A stretch of 64,000 nt of DNA from an uncultured Prevotellaceae bacterium (GTDB taxonomy: Bacteria; Bacteroidota; Bacteroidia; Bacteroidales; Bacteroidaceae). The notes under the pieces were generated by a model that did no database searches, was not told the origin of the DNA, and saw only the letters and a list, made by a program, of their open reading frames with translations. Within the stretch, counting starts at the first letter, position 1, and every line of letters begins with the position of its first letter. Where the stretch lies: contig CACXYH010000027.1 in assembly GCA_902771785.1 (NCBI GenBank), positions 1 to 64,000 on the forward strand. The letters run 5' to 3'. The translations under genes and the position numbers were made by a program. This document shows, piece after piece, positions 35,525-43,251 of this stretch.

Positions 35525-35552
35525 AACTGATATCTGATATCTGAGTCACGCG
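35525..35552 (+). repeat. 24-bp dispersed repeat, copy 3
   Basis: Identical to copy 1 over 28 bases (34529-34556). It lies 85 bases before the promoter box of the HIRAN-like gene. Confidence 0.85.
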
Positions 35553-35636
35553 AGGAGGCAGAAGAGCAGCTGCCGTTTGGCTGACTGACGACGAAAAAAA
35601 GTTCAGTATCTGCACGTAAATGCGGAGTTTTTTTTG

Positions 35637-35644
35637 TACCTTTG
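35637..35644 (+). promoter_or_regulatory. -7 box of the HIRAN-like gene pair
   Basis: TACCTTTG, 37 bases ahead of ATG 35682. Confidence 0.7.
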
Positions 35645-35681
35645 CAAACCGTAAAAAATACATTATAAATAAGTATTACTA

Positions 35682-36842
35682 ATGCCACACAGAAAAATGC
35701 TGACGTGCAGGCTTCATATTGTCGCGCTGACCCACTACGAGGTGGGGACAACCCTCGACACGTTCTATGCCGAGGGCTTGGGGCGCAGTATGACGCTGCG
35801 GCCGGAGCCGACGAACAGCTTCGACCCCTGCGCCATCCGTGCATACGACTGGCAGGGACGGCACGTGGGCTATGTGTCGGGCAGCGAACTGAGAGACGCG
35901 TGGCTGGCACTCAGAGGCAGCGGGCGGCACTCGCTGCGCGGACGTATTGCCGCGATGATTGAGCAGCACAACGGCGCGCTGTTCGAAGGCTGTGTGGAGA
36001 TACTGCCGACGGATGTGGAGCTGTTTCCGCAGGGACCGTTTCTGGAGTGGACCTACACCGGCCCCGAGCTGAAGCCTACACAGCAGATGCTCTCGCTGGA
36101 ATACATGATGGACGAACTGGAGGAGCGGCTCGACGAACGCGAGCGCTGGGACGAGACGCAGCGCGACGACTTCCTGTTGCTGGGCGAGCGCTTCTGCTCG
36201 CTGTCGCGCTACGACCTGAGCGGCGATATGGAGGACTTCAGACGCAGGCTCTCGCTGCGCCTTGAGGGGCTCGCCGACGATGCATTTGCCTCGCTGACCG
36301 AGAACCTGAGGCTGGCCTTCGGGCGAACGGGGCGCGACGCCCACGACGGCGACGTGCTCGACTACTGGATGCGGGTGCTGACCGGCAAGGCTGCGGTGCG
36401 CCAGCTGCTGACTCATCGCCGCCACTACGACGCGGCCGAGGTGAGGCGCCAGCTGGAGGCTTTCCCCGAAGGGATGTACGAGACGTGGACAGACGACCGC
36501 GAACACTTCGTCAGCCGGCTGCTCTATCTGCACGTGCCGCGCGAGGTGTTGTGGCGACTGGTGTCGGGCATTGCCTTCTGCGAGACGGCGACGGCCGCCG
36601 ACGAGGGAAAACGCACGGCGACGACCGACAGCGGGCAGCAGCAGACAGAACCGACGACTGAGGGCGGTGCGATAAGCCTGCCGTCGGTGGCACTGAACTA
36701 CAACGTGACGATAGACAACACGAAACAGAAGACCGTCATACCCAACGTGGGCAACTACCAGCCGCAGATTCAGACGCAGCACGTAGCGCTGCCCGACCCC
36801 GCTGGCGGGCGGCAGGAGCGAAAACAAATAGAATCCGTATGA
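35682..36842 (+). CDS. HIRAN-like domain protein of unknown function
   Basis: A 386-residue protein without signal peptide or membrane helices. The N-terminal 70 residues fit a HIRAN-type fold: LTHYEVGTTLDTFY, then LRPEPTNSFDPCAIRAYDWQ, then GRHVGYVSGSELR, matching the pattern of a conserved R-x-P-x-N-x-x-D-P-x-A-I followed by a glycine-rich GY turn. HIRAN domains bind DNA ends or stalled forks in repair proteins. The middle (residues ~130-310) is helical and charged. The tail has a Thr/Glu/Gln-rich linker and LNYNVTIDNTKQ, similar to LNYQPTIGQQN in the next protein. The two genes overlap (ATGA) and probably act together. The domain call is by eye. Confidence 0.6.
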   Translation: MPHRKMLTCRLHIVALTHYEVGTTLDTFYAEGLGRSMTLRPEPTNSFDPCAIRAYDWQGRHVGYVSGSELRDAWLALRGSGRHSLRGRIAAMIEQHNGALFEGCVEILPTDVELFPQGPFLEWTYTGPELKPTQQMLSLEYMMDELEERLDERERWDETQRDDFLLLGERFCSLSRYDLSGDMEDFRRRLSLRLEGLADDAFASLTENLRLAFGRTGRDAHDGDVLDYWMRVLTGKAAVRQLLTHRRHYDAAEVRRQLEAFPEGMYETWTDDREHFVSRLLYLHVPREVLWRLVSGIAFCETATAADEGKRTATTDSGQQQTEPTTEGGAISLPSVALNYNVTIDNTKQKTVIPNVGNYQPQIQTQHVALPDPAGGRQERKQIESV

Positions 36843-37423
36843 AAGAAGATAGCGACAAGCAGAACATAGTAAGCCAGATGGCGTGGATACTGAACTATCA
36901 GCCTACCATCGGCCAGCAGAACATCTACATGGGCAGTCAGCAGCCGACAGAAACGACGACCGCGGACGCAGCAGCTGAGCCGCAGCCGACAGAACCGACG
37001 ACTGAGGACGCAGCCGCAGAGCAGCCGCAGCCGACGTCAGCCGCAGAGCAGCCGCTGAACCTCTTTGCCCCGAAGAAGAACCTGCAGGAGCTGCTGAGGG
37101 GTGCTTGGTTTGCCGAAGTGCGCAGCAACGCGCGCTACGATGCTGCGTGGACAGACGCTTTCGTCGAGGCGCTGATGCAGTCGGAGCACGGCGAGGAGAT
37201 TGCCCGAGAGTGGGCGGTGAAGGGCGAGCGCAGCAAGCGCACGCAGCTCAAGGCCTACGTCGCAGGGCTGCTGAAGGATGCGGGAGTGCTTCGCGGCAGC
37301 TACGATGCGATAGCAGCCAAGATTGACCCGAACGACCAGAAGCGCAGCTTCTCGCGCTATATGTCGCAAGGCAAGCGGCAGCCCTACGCCGATTGGGTGC
37401 TGGAGAACGCTCAGAAGATATAA
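36839..37423 (+). CDS. hypothetical protein coupled to the HIRAN-like gene
   Basis: A 194-residue soluble protein that I do not recognise. A short N-terminal segment with MAWILNYQPTIGQQNIYMG is followed by a low-complexity Pro/Thr/Glu/Gln/Ala linker (residues ~35-80, repeating PTEPTTEDAAAEQPQ). A helical basic C-terminal domain (LNLFAPKKNLQELLRGAW to DWVLENAQKI) has conserved-looking KGERSKRTQLKAYVAG and SFSRYMSQGKR. Translation is coupled to the upstream gene by a four-base overlap. A strong terminator follows at 37452-37499. Confidence 0.6.
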   Translation: MKEDSDKQNIVSQMAWILNYQPTIGQQNIYMGSQQPTETTTADAAAEPQPTEPTTEDAAAEQPQPTSAAEQPLNLFAPKKNLQELLRGAWFAEVRSNARYDAAWTDAFVEALMQSEHGEEIAREWAVKGERSKRTQLKAYVAGLLKDAGVLRGSYDAIAAKIDPNDQKRSFSRYMSQGKRQPYADWVLENAQKI

Positions 37424-37451
37424 GAAAAAACGACGATTTGCGATTGAAATG

Positions 37452-37499
37452 TGCGATTAGAGGCTTCGGCTTCTGGTCGCATGTTTTTTTTGATTTTTT
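37452..37499 (+). terminator. terminator of the HIRAN-like gene pair
   Basis: TGCGA and TCGCA close a hairpin with an inner AGAGGC-TTCG-GCTTCT stem (UUCG tetraloop), followed by TGTTTTTTTT. Confidence 0.8.
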
Positions 37500-37592
37500 T
37501 CTTCCTGCGGCTACGTGGGGCTTTGCGAGGCATTATGCTTGCGATTGAAAATGCGATTGAAAAAAATGTTTTTCAGTCGCATAATCGCATCG

Positions 37593-37600
37593 TACTTTTG
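37593..37600 (+). promoter_or_regulatory. -7 box of the small Cys-containing gene
   Basis: TACTTTTG fits TAnnTTTG, 73 bases ahead of ATG 37674. The sequence just upstream holds several GCGATT/AATCGC words in both orientations (37541-37590). Confidence 0.6.
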
Positions 37601-37673
37601 CAACGTCTTCCGAGATGAGCAGCCAACGATGTGAGCGGGCCATCCTTCAGATAGGCGGGAGCAAAAAAAAGAA

Positions 37674-38051
37674 ATGTATATAAGAAAGACAGAAACCAAC
37701 AGCTTCGGCATTCAGGTCAACAAGTGTTGCGCCTCGTGCGCCTACAAAGACCTCACGCGGGCGTTGTCGCTGCGGCGCTGCACGAAGCAAGGGGAAGACG
37801 TGCGGCCACGCGAAGTGTGCGAGTGCTGGGCGATGAGCGAGCAGCTGCAGCTGGCAGGTCGCACGCAAGGGCAGGTGAAGCGCAAGGAGTATCTAATGTA
37901 TCTGGTCGCTGTGCGCGAGGAAGAAAGCCAGTCGGAGCAGATGGGCCTCAAGATAAAGGCCAAGAGCATCGCACAGATTCGCGCTGAGTTTGAACGCGAG
38001 CACGGGAGCATCTACGAGCCCGACTTCCGACCCTTTGACCAGGAATGGTAG
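37674..38051 (+). CDS. hypothetical small protein with CxxC motifs
   Basis: A 125-residue protein that I do not recognise. The first half holds five cysteines (KCCASCAY, RRCTKQ, REVCECWAM), suggesting a metal-binding or zinc-ribbon-like fold. The second half is helical and charged, ending FEREHGSIYEPDFRPFDQEW. It has its own promoter and lies in the accessory cassette before the VirE/DUF3987-type gene. No signal peptide. Confidence 0.55.
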   Translation: MYIRKTETNSFGIQVNKCCASCAYKDLTRALSLRRCTKQGEDVRPREVCECWAMSEQLQLAGRTQGQVKRKEYLMYLVAVREEESQSEQMGLKIKAKSIAQIRAEFEREHGSIYEPDFRPFDQEW

Positions 38052-38198
38052 TAATCCATATTTAATTCTAAAATTCTAAACTCAAAAAAAAATTCTGAGT
38101 TGAAAGGCTGAGAGAGGGAAGAGTACCAGGTTTAAAATGTCGACAACTAACTACTTCGCTCACGTCCCGACAACTCGCCTAAAAACAACATCAGAATT

Positions 38199-38544
38199 AT
38201 GAAAAAAATTATCAAGAAACAGAAGAGACAGGTATTTGTCGACGGCATGATGGCCTTCGACGTGTTGGAGAACGGACTGAGAACGGCCGACTTCCAGGCG
38301 ACGGAAGCGCGACGGCAACCTCTACATGACCGAGCTGCCCAAGCGCATTCGCAACAAGGCGATTTTCCGCGAGGACAACAGCTCGTTTTCGCTGGGGCAG
38401 AACCACCGCTACTACTTCGTGCTCTCGCTCGACGAGAAGCTGCTGCCGGAGCTGCCCGTGCGTCTGGTCAGTCAGGCAAAGGCAATAGCGCGCAAGGTGG
38501 TTCGTGGGTATGAATTGGATATTCCGTTTGACTATTTCGACTAA
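38199..38544 (+). pseudogene. hypothetical protein gene with a one-base frameshift
   Basis: Two overlapping frames make one sensible protein of about 114 residues. The first starts MKKIIKKQKRQVFVDGMMAF and reads to ADFQATE. The second continues RDGNLYMTELPKRIRNKAIF and ends GYELDIPFDYFD. Dropping the single G at 38307 joins them without a break. The second half alone has an ATG at 38326 and could be made as a 72-residue protein. The family is unknown. It lies six bases ahead of the DUF3987-type gene, probably in one operon. Real mutation or sequencing error cannot be told apart here. Confidence 0.6.
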
Positions 38545-38550
38545 GAGGCT

Positions 38551-40845
38551 ATGATATACCAAATTACATACGAAGCAAAGGGACAGGGTCGCCACAAGGT
38601 GGCCCGCCCCGTCAGAAACCGCGAGCAACTGTTGGCGCTGCGCAATTCAGCACAGAACCTTGAACACTTGGCGAAGACCCGACAGGGTGATGAATCGGAG
38701 AAAGCACATCTGGTGCAACTGGCCTACAATCTGGGACACGCCGACGGCAAGTTGGCCGGATGTAAGAGCATCGGCAGCTTCTTCTTCCACGACGTAGACC
38801 TCTATGGCAATGATTCTTCTGCTGCTGAGGAGATGAAGCAGCTGATTCTCTCGAAGAAGGACGAGATAGGGCTGGCAATGCTCGAACGCTCGGCAAGCGG
38901 CGGCTGGCACCTGGTGTGCAGGCGCGTCAAGGGCACCACCATCTTGGAGAATCAAGTACGCGTGGCGTGCATCCTGAAGCTGGAGATGGACACCAATACG
39001 CACGACTTGCAGCGCGTGTCGTTTTCAACGAGCGGGTCGCCCGACGACCTGGTGTATCTGGACGACGCACTCTTCGAGGAACCGATGACCGCCGAAGCGT
39101 GTGAGGACGAATATCTTCGGCTGAAGATTCGCGAAAAGCGCGGATTGGAGCAGGTGCCGCCCGGAGCCAAGAAGGCCAACAAGCACTACCGACCCTGGGA
39201 GGAAACCTCCCCAAGCCCCGTTGCCGCCCCATCATGTAATCAGACACCCCCTCCTTCGGAGGGGCTTGGGGAGGTTCTCTCTTTCAGAGGACGACCGTAC
39301 ACGGAAATCATCGACGAATGGTGGCAGCGCACGGGAGGCACGCCGCAGGAGGGCGAACGCAACGTGAGGCTCTATCAACTGGCCGTCAACCTGCGAGCCA
39401 TCTGCGACAACAACAAGGCGCTGCTGCTGCAGGTAATGCCGCGACTGGGACTCAGCGAACAGGAGCTGGAGGCTATCGTCGACTCGGCCTGTAAGGAGAC
39501 ACCAAAGGGCATCTCGAAACAGCTGCGCGAGATTATCGGCGAGCCGGCAAACGCAACAGCCGTAGAGACGACGACACCTCCGCAAATGCCCGAAAAGCTG
39601 CCGAAGCTCATAGAACTGCTCACCTCGCGAACGCCCGACGTCTACAAGCCAGCCGTAGCCAACGCTGTGTTTCCGCCGCTGGCCACTCACCTCTGCGGCG
39701 TGCGCTTCACCTACACCGACAACGTGGAGCACGAGGCAACGCTCATGAACTGCCTGATGGCGGGAACGGGTGCCGGCAAGGGATGCATCGACAAGCCCAT
39801 CGACCGCATTATGGCCGACATCCGCCGACGCGACAAGGAGAACGAGCAGCGCGAAGCCGAGTGGAAGAAGGACTGCCAGAAGCGCGGCGCCAACAAAGAC
39901 AAGATGATGCGACCCGAGGGACTCGTGATTCAAGAGATTGACCCCGATATGACCAAGCCCGCGCTGGTCACCCGAATGGACGAGGCCGAGGGACACTTCG
40001 TCTACGTGAAGCTGAACGAGCTCGACCTCTTCGAGCAGCTGAAGGGGCAAACGGGCAAACAGCACTTCCAGCTGATGTGCCTGGCATTCGACGCCGACGC
40101 CACCTACGGACAGACACGTGTGGGCGTGCAGAGCGTGACCGCGAGACCCAGGTGCCGCTTCAACTGGAACGCCTGCACCACCATCCTGAAAGGGCGCCGA
40201 TTCTTTCAGCGAGTGCTCACCGACGGCCCCATCTCGCGCATCAACTTCTGCACCATCCCCGAGCAGGAAATAGGAGCCGAACAGCCCGTCTACGGACAAT
40301 ACGACTTCGAGTTCGACGAGCAGCTGCGCCCCTACATCGAGCAGCTCGTCAGCGCAAAGGGACTCACCGACTGCCCACAGGCCACAGCGCTGGCCACGAG
40401 GCTGCAACACGAGTGTGCCGAGTTTGCACGCCTGTCGCAGAGCGAGGTCTACTGGAACCTGTCGCACCGAGCCTGCGTCATTGCCTGGCTGAAGGCCTGC
40501 GTGCTCTACGTGGCCAACGGGCTGAAGTGGGAGAAGACCATCGACGACTTCATTCGCTGGTCGCTGCAATACGACCTGTGGTGCAAGATGCAGTTCTTCG
40601 GCGAAGCCATCAAGCAGGCCAACAGCGGCGAAGAGGCGCGCATAGGCCGACGCGGGCCGCGCAATCTGTTGGAGCTCCTGCCCGCTGAGTTCACGATAGA
40701 GGCAGCACAGCTGGTGCGCCGACAGCAAGGACTCGAGGCCAACCAGAACGCAACGGCCAAGATGGTGAGAAACTGGAAGAGTAGAGGCTACGTGACTCAG
40801 ATATCAGATATCAGTTTCCAGAAGAACCACCTACCAACCGAATAA
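38551..40845 (+). CDS. VirE N-domain / DUF3987-type primase-helicase-like protein
   Basis: A 764-residue protein of the Bacteroidales BT4734/VirE group. The N-terminal domain (residues ~1-215) contains AYNLGHADGKLAGCKSIGSF and SASGGWHLVCRR. After a Pro/Ser-rich stretch comes a short helical domain (~250-330), then a DUF3987-like ATPase region with MAGTGAGKG as P-loop near residue 412 and KLNELDLFEQLKG. Such proteins occur in mobile or variable loci with HU-like proteins, as here. Two repeat elements lie inside the frame: a G-rich palindrome at 39204-39276 encodes the Pro/Ser-rich stretch, and copy 4 of the 24-bp repeat encodes part of the last 20 residues (VTQISDIS). Molecular function is unproven. 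Confidence 0.75.
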   Translation: MIYQITYEAKGQGRHKVARPVRNREQLLALRNSAQNLEHLAKTRQGDESEKAHLVQLAYNLGHADGKLAGCKSIGSFFFHDVDLYGNDSSAAEEMKQLILSKKDEIGLAMLERSASGGWHLVCRRVKGTTILENQVRVACILKLEMDTNTHDLQRVSFSTSGSPDDLVYLDDALFEEPMTAEACEDEYLRLKIREKRGLEQVPPGAKKANKHYRPWEETSPSPVAAPSCNQTPPPSEGLGEVLSFRGRPYTEIIDEWWQRTGGTPQEGERNVRLYQLAVNLRAICDNNKALLLQVMPRLGLSEQELEAIVDSACKETPKGISKQLREIIGEPANATAVETTTPPQMPEKLPKLIELLTSRTPDVYKPAVANAVFPPLATHLCGVRFTYTDNVEHEATLMNCLMAGTGAGKGCIDKPIDRIMADIRRRDKENEQREAEWKKDCQKRGANKDKMMRPEGLVIQEIDPDMTKPALVTRMDEAEGHFVYVKLNELDLFEQLKGQTGKQHFQLMCLAFDADATYGQTRVGVQSVTARPRCRFNWNACTTILKGRRFFQRVLTDGPISRINFCTIPEQEIGAEQPVYGQYDFEFDEQLRPYIEQLVSAKGLTDCPQATALATRLQHECAEFARLSQSEVYWNLSHRACVIAWLKACVLYVANGLKWEKTIDDFIRWSLQYDLWCKMQFFGEAIKQANSGEEARIGRRGPRNLLELLPAEFTIEAAQLVRRQQGLEANQNATAKMVRNWKSRGYVTQISDISFQKNHLPTE
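39204..39276. repeat. 73-bp palindromic element inside the DUF3987-type gene
   Basis: AACCTCCCCAAGCCCC (39204-39219) and GGGGCTTGGGGAGGTT (39261-39276) are perfect 16-base inverted repeats. An inner CCCCTCC-TTC-GGAGGGG hairpin precedes the right arm. The element keeps the reading frame open and adds about 25 Pro/Ser-rich residues between two domains. It resembles, but is not identical to, the G-rich elements at 67-147 and 41862-42013. Confidence 0.85.
40791..40816 (-). repeat. 24-bp dispersed repeat, copy 4 (inverted, in coding sequence)
   Basis: Reverse complement of copies 1 and 3 over 26 bases. It lies within the last codons of the DUF3987-type gene. Copies 1 and 4 bound the whole accessory cassette in opposite orientation. 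Confidence 0.85.
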
Positions 40846-40863
40846 AAGCGGTAAAAACACGAC

Positions 40864-40897
40864 ATGAGCAAGAAGTTGGCAACAATTTCTTGCTCAT
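40864..40897. repeat. inverted repeat between cassette and lipoprotein gene
   Basis: ATGAGCAAGAA (40864-40874) and TTCTTGCTCAT (40887-40897) are perfect inverted repeats 18 bases past the DUF3987-type stop. They are followed by A residues instead of T on the plus strand, so a classical terminator is doubtful. Confidence 0.6.
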
Positions 40898-40912
40898 CTC
40901 AAAAAAAATTCG

Positions 40913-40920
40913 TAACTTTG
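40913..40920 (+). promoter_or_regulatory. -7 box of the lipoprotein gene
   Basis: TAACTTTG, 33 bases ahead of ATG 40954. It lies inside the longer open frame starting at 40864, which supports the later start. Confidence 0.7.
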
Positions 40921-40953
40921 TGGCAGAATAACAATCATCAACCTATTACGACA

Positions 40954-41835
40954 ATGAAAAAAAACGTATTCCTATGCTTGGGCTTCCTGCTGCTGCTCGC
41001 AGCCTGCGGAGGCAAGAAGACACAGACGGAAAGTGCAGACGCTGGCGACAACCCGGCACAAGTGGCTGACGCAGAGAACGCCGACGACGGCCTCGAGGGC
41101 ATCAGAATACAGTTCTGCTTCAGCGGAAACATGATCGACGGAACGCCCGTGGAGTTCGCCCTGCAGCTGCACGCTGAGGACATCTGCGCCGGCTACGTCT
41201 ACTTCCCCGAGTCGGGACGCGAACCTAACCTCGTGGCCGGATTCATCGACAGCTACTACGGCGACGACGGCGGCGGGCTGGAGTATGCGCTGAACCTCGA
41301 CGAGTTCATGCCGGGCGGCAACGTGGTGGCCAACTACTCGGTGGCCTTCAGTTCCGACCCCGACGAAGGCAACCTCGTACAGTATCTCAACGCCACCTGC
41401 TCTGATGCGGACAACGAAGACCTGGTGGGCGAAATCAGCATTCAGGGCGAGCCCCGCATGCAGATGTCCGAGTGGTTTAAGAAGCTGCGTCAGCCGATGG
41501 CGCCGGCTACGGAGGGCGAGGTGGCCAGCAGCTACCTCTACGACAACGGCATTCAGCGCGTGTCGCTCGAGACGATGGCCGAGGGCGACGGCAAGTACTA
41601 CTTCGAGATGCTCCACGAGCCGCTCAACGGCGGTGCTGCCTACTCGATGGCCAACGATGCCGACCGGCTGGGCGAGATTACGGGCAACGTGATGATATAC
41701 GGACGGGTGAACGAGTGCAACGACTCGCTGCGCATCACCTTCTTCCAGCAGTTTGCCGCCGCCCAGATGTTCCGCACGTCGACCCAGGAAGAGTACTGCA
41801 TGTTTGGTAACCACATCTTCCTGCCGGCGCAATAA
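40954..41835 (+). CDS. hypothetical lipoprotein
   Basis: A 293-residue lipoprotein. The signal peptide MKKNVFLCLGFLLLLAACGG has the lipobox LAAC, cut before Cys19. An acidic, low-complexity linker (residues ~22-48) precedes a beta-rich domain of unknown family with IRIQFCFSGNMIDGTPVEFA, YVYFPESGRE and EISIQGEPRMQMSEWFKKL. It probably sits in the outer or inner membrane facing the periplasm. It has its own promoter and no cotranscribed neighbour; a G-rich repeat follows it. Confidence 0.75.
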   Translation: MKKNVFLCLGFLLLLAACGGKKTQTESADAGDNPAQVADAENADDGLEGIRIQFCFSGNMIDGTPVEFALQLHAEDICAGYVYFPESGREPNLVAGFIDSYYGDDGGGLEYALNLDEFMPGGNVVANYSVAFSSDPDEGNLVQYLNATCSDADNEDLVGEISIQGEPRMQMSEWFKKLRQPMAPATEGEVASSYLYDNGIQRVSLETMAEGDGKYYFEMLHEPLNGGAAYSMANDADRLGEITGNVMIYGRVNECNDSLRITFFQQFAAAQMFRTSTQEEYCMFGNHIFLPAQ

Positions 41836-41861
41836 GCGAGTATCTCGGGGGGGGGATATTA

Positions 41862-42013
41862 CTGACCCCACCCCTATCCCCTCCCCTACAAGGGAGGGGA
41901 CTACTACCGCCCGCCACGCTACTCAAACTCACTAGCAATCCCCCTCCCTTCCAAGTAAAAGGAACCAATAGCAATCCCCTCCCTTCAAGGGGAGGGGTTA
42001 GGGGTGGGGTCTG
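41862..42013. repeat. G-rich inverted-repeat element, copy 2
   Basis: The left arm (41862-41889, CTGACCCCACCCCTATCCCC onward) and right arm (about 41988-42011) are reverse complements with one mismatch over 24 bases, about 100 bases apart. Each arm region also carries its own CCCCTCCC/GGGAGGGG hairpin. It shares arms with copy 1 (67-147). It lies in the gap between the lipoprotein gene and the convergent MFS gene and may act as a terminator for both. Confidence 0.8.
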
Positions 42014-42018
42014 TAACC

Positions 42019-43245
42019 CTAAAGGGCGGAGGAATCTATTCGGCCGCGAGTGAAGAAGCTTCGGGTGAAGAGGAAATAGAGCGCTACGCCAACGGCATTG
42101 ACGGCCGACACCGTCCAGAACACCAGCGAGTAGCCGAAAACCTCGGCCAACACACCACCCAGCAGCACACCCAAGCCCATACCTACATCCCACGAGACGA
42201 GAATCGTAGAGTTGGCCGTGCCGCGCTCCGTGTGCCGCGCCATCGCAATCATCATGTTCTGAAAAGCGGGCCACATGTGGCCGTTGCCCAGACCGATGAG
42301 CAGGGCCGACCCGTAATAGCCTACGGCTACCGACGCAGGACTGCTGCTCAGCGTGGGCATCAGGATGAAGAGCGTGTAGCCCACGAGCGAGATGACCATA
42401 CCCTCTGAGGCGTTGTGCGTGAGCCGTCCCTGCCGCAGCGCACGTCCGCCCTGCAGGCGCGACAGCATGAGTCCGATGGAGCAGAGCATGAAGTAGGTGC
42501 CCGTGCCGCCGGTGATGCCCAGCTGCTCCTTGCTGTAGATGGCCAGATAGTTGCTCAGCACGCCGAAGCAGAAACCGAAGAACACCATATTGGTGCCCAG
42601 CAGCCAGCCGCGCAGCAGGAAGAACCGGTCGAGCGACAGCTTCTGAGACCTTGAGGCAGAGCGCTTTACAGCCGCCGCAACCGAATGAGGCAGCCGCACC
42701 GTAGCGTCGATCGCAAGCCCCGCGAAGGCAATGATGAGCGCCAGCCAGAAGAGCAGCTCGAAGCTGTGCGTCTGATGATAGACGAAGATACCGATCGTGG
42801 GAGCCAGCGCCATAGCCAGGTTGTTGCTCAACCCGTAGTAGCCGATGCCCTCGTTGCGTCGCGAGCTGGGCAGCACGTCGATAGCCACCGTCGAGTTGGC
42901 CACCGTCAGCGCCCCGAAGGGCCCGCCGTGCAGCGTGCGCACAATGGTGAAGAGCAGCAGCGTGGAGGCGGCCAGATAGCCCGCAAAGAAGATGGCGAAG
43001 GCCACGTAGCACACCATCAGCACCGTCTTGCGCGGATAGCTGTCGACCACGTAGCCGCTGAACGGGCGCATGAGCAGCGCCGTCACCGTATAGCCCGAGA
43101 GCACCAGCCCAATCACGTCCTTCGTGGCCCCGAACGTCTCGCTCAGGTAGAGCGGCAGCAAGGGGGTCAAAATATAAAAGGCGAAGAATAGCGAGAAGTT
43201 CGCTATCATCACCTTTATGTAGTTATGGTTCCAGAGTCGTTCCAC
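42019..43245 (-). CDS. major facilitator superfamily transporter, GTG start
   Basis: A 408-residue inner-membrane protein with 12 predicted helices and a basic central loop (KRSASRSQKLSLDR). The MFS loop 2-3 signature is present as SGYVVDSYPRKTVL. Overall it looks like the drug/sugar-exporter type. The first codon is GTG at 43245, six bases after the pheS stop, so it is probably expressed with pheS. The next ATG would remove residues before the first helix (MIANFSLFFAFYIL). Substrate unknown. Confidence 0.8.
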   Translation of the reverse strand: MERLWNHNYIKVMIANFSLFFAFYILTPLLPLYLSETFGATKDVIGLVLSGYTVTALLMRPFSGYVVDSYPRKTVLMVCYVAFAIFFAGYLAASTLLLFTIVRTLHGGPFGALTVANSTVAIDVLPSSRRNEGIGYYGLSNNLAMALAPTIGIFVYHQTHSFELLFWLALIIAFAGLAIDATVRLPHSVAAAVKRSASRSQKLSLDRFFLLRGWLLGTNMVFFGFCFGVLSNYLAIYSKEQLGITGGTGTYFMLCSIGLMLSRLQGGRALRQGRLTHNASEGMVISLVGYTLFILMPTLSSSPASVAVGYYGSALLIGLGNGHMWPAFQNMMIAMARHTERGTANSTILVSWDVGMGLGVLLGGVLAEVFGYSLVFWTVSAVNAVGVALYFLFTRSFFTRGRIDSSAL

Positions 43246-43251
43246 GCGCAG

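Noticed and set aside
36511-36693. Small arginine-rich frame opposite the HIRAN-like gene
   Set aside because: Composition and position mark it as an antisense shadow.
39232-40728. Long antisense frame opposite the DUF3987-type gene
   Set aside because: Leucine/valine-rich composition typical of antisense frames in GC-rich genes; no start signal or domain.
41735-43012. Long arginine- and alanine-rich reading frame on the minus strand
   Set aside because: It is an out-of-frame shadow of the MFS transporter gene and crosses a repeat element.
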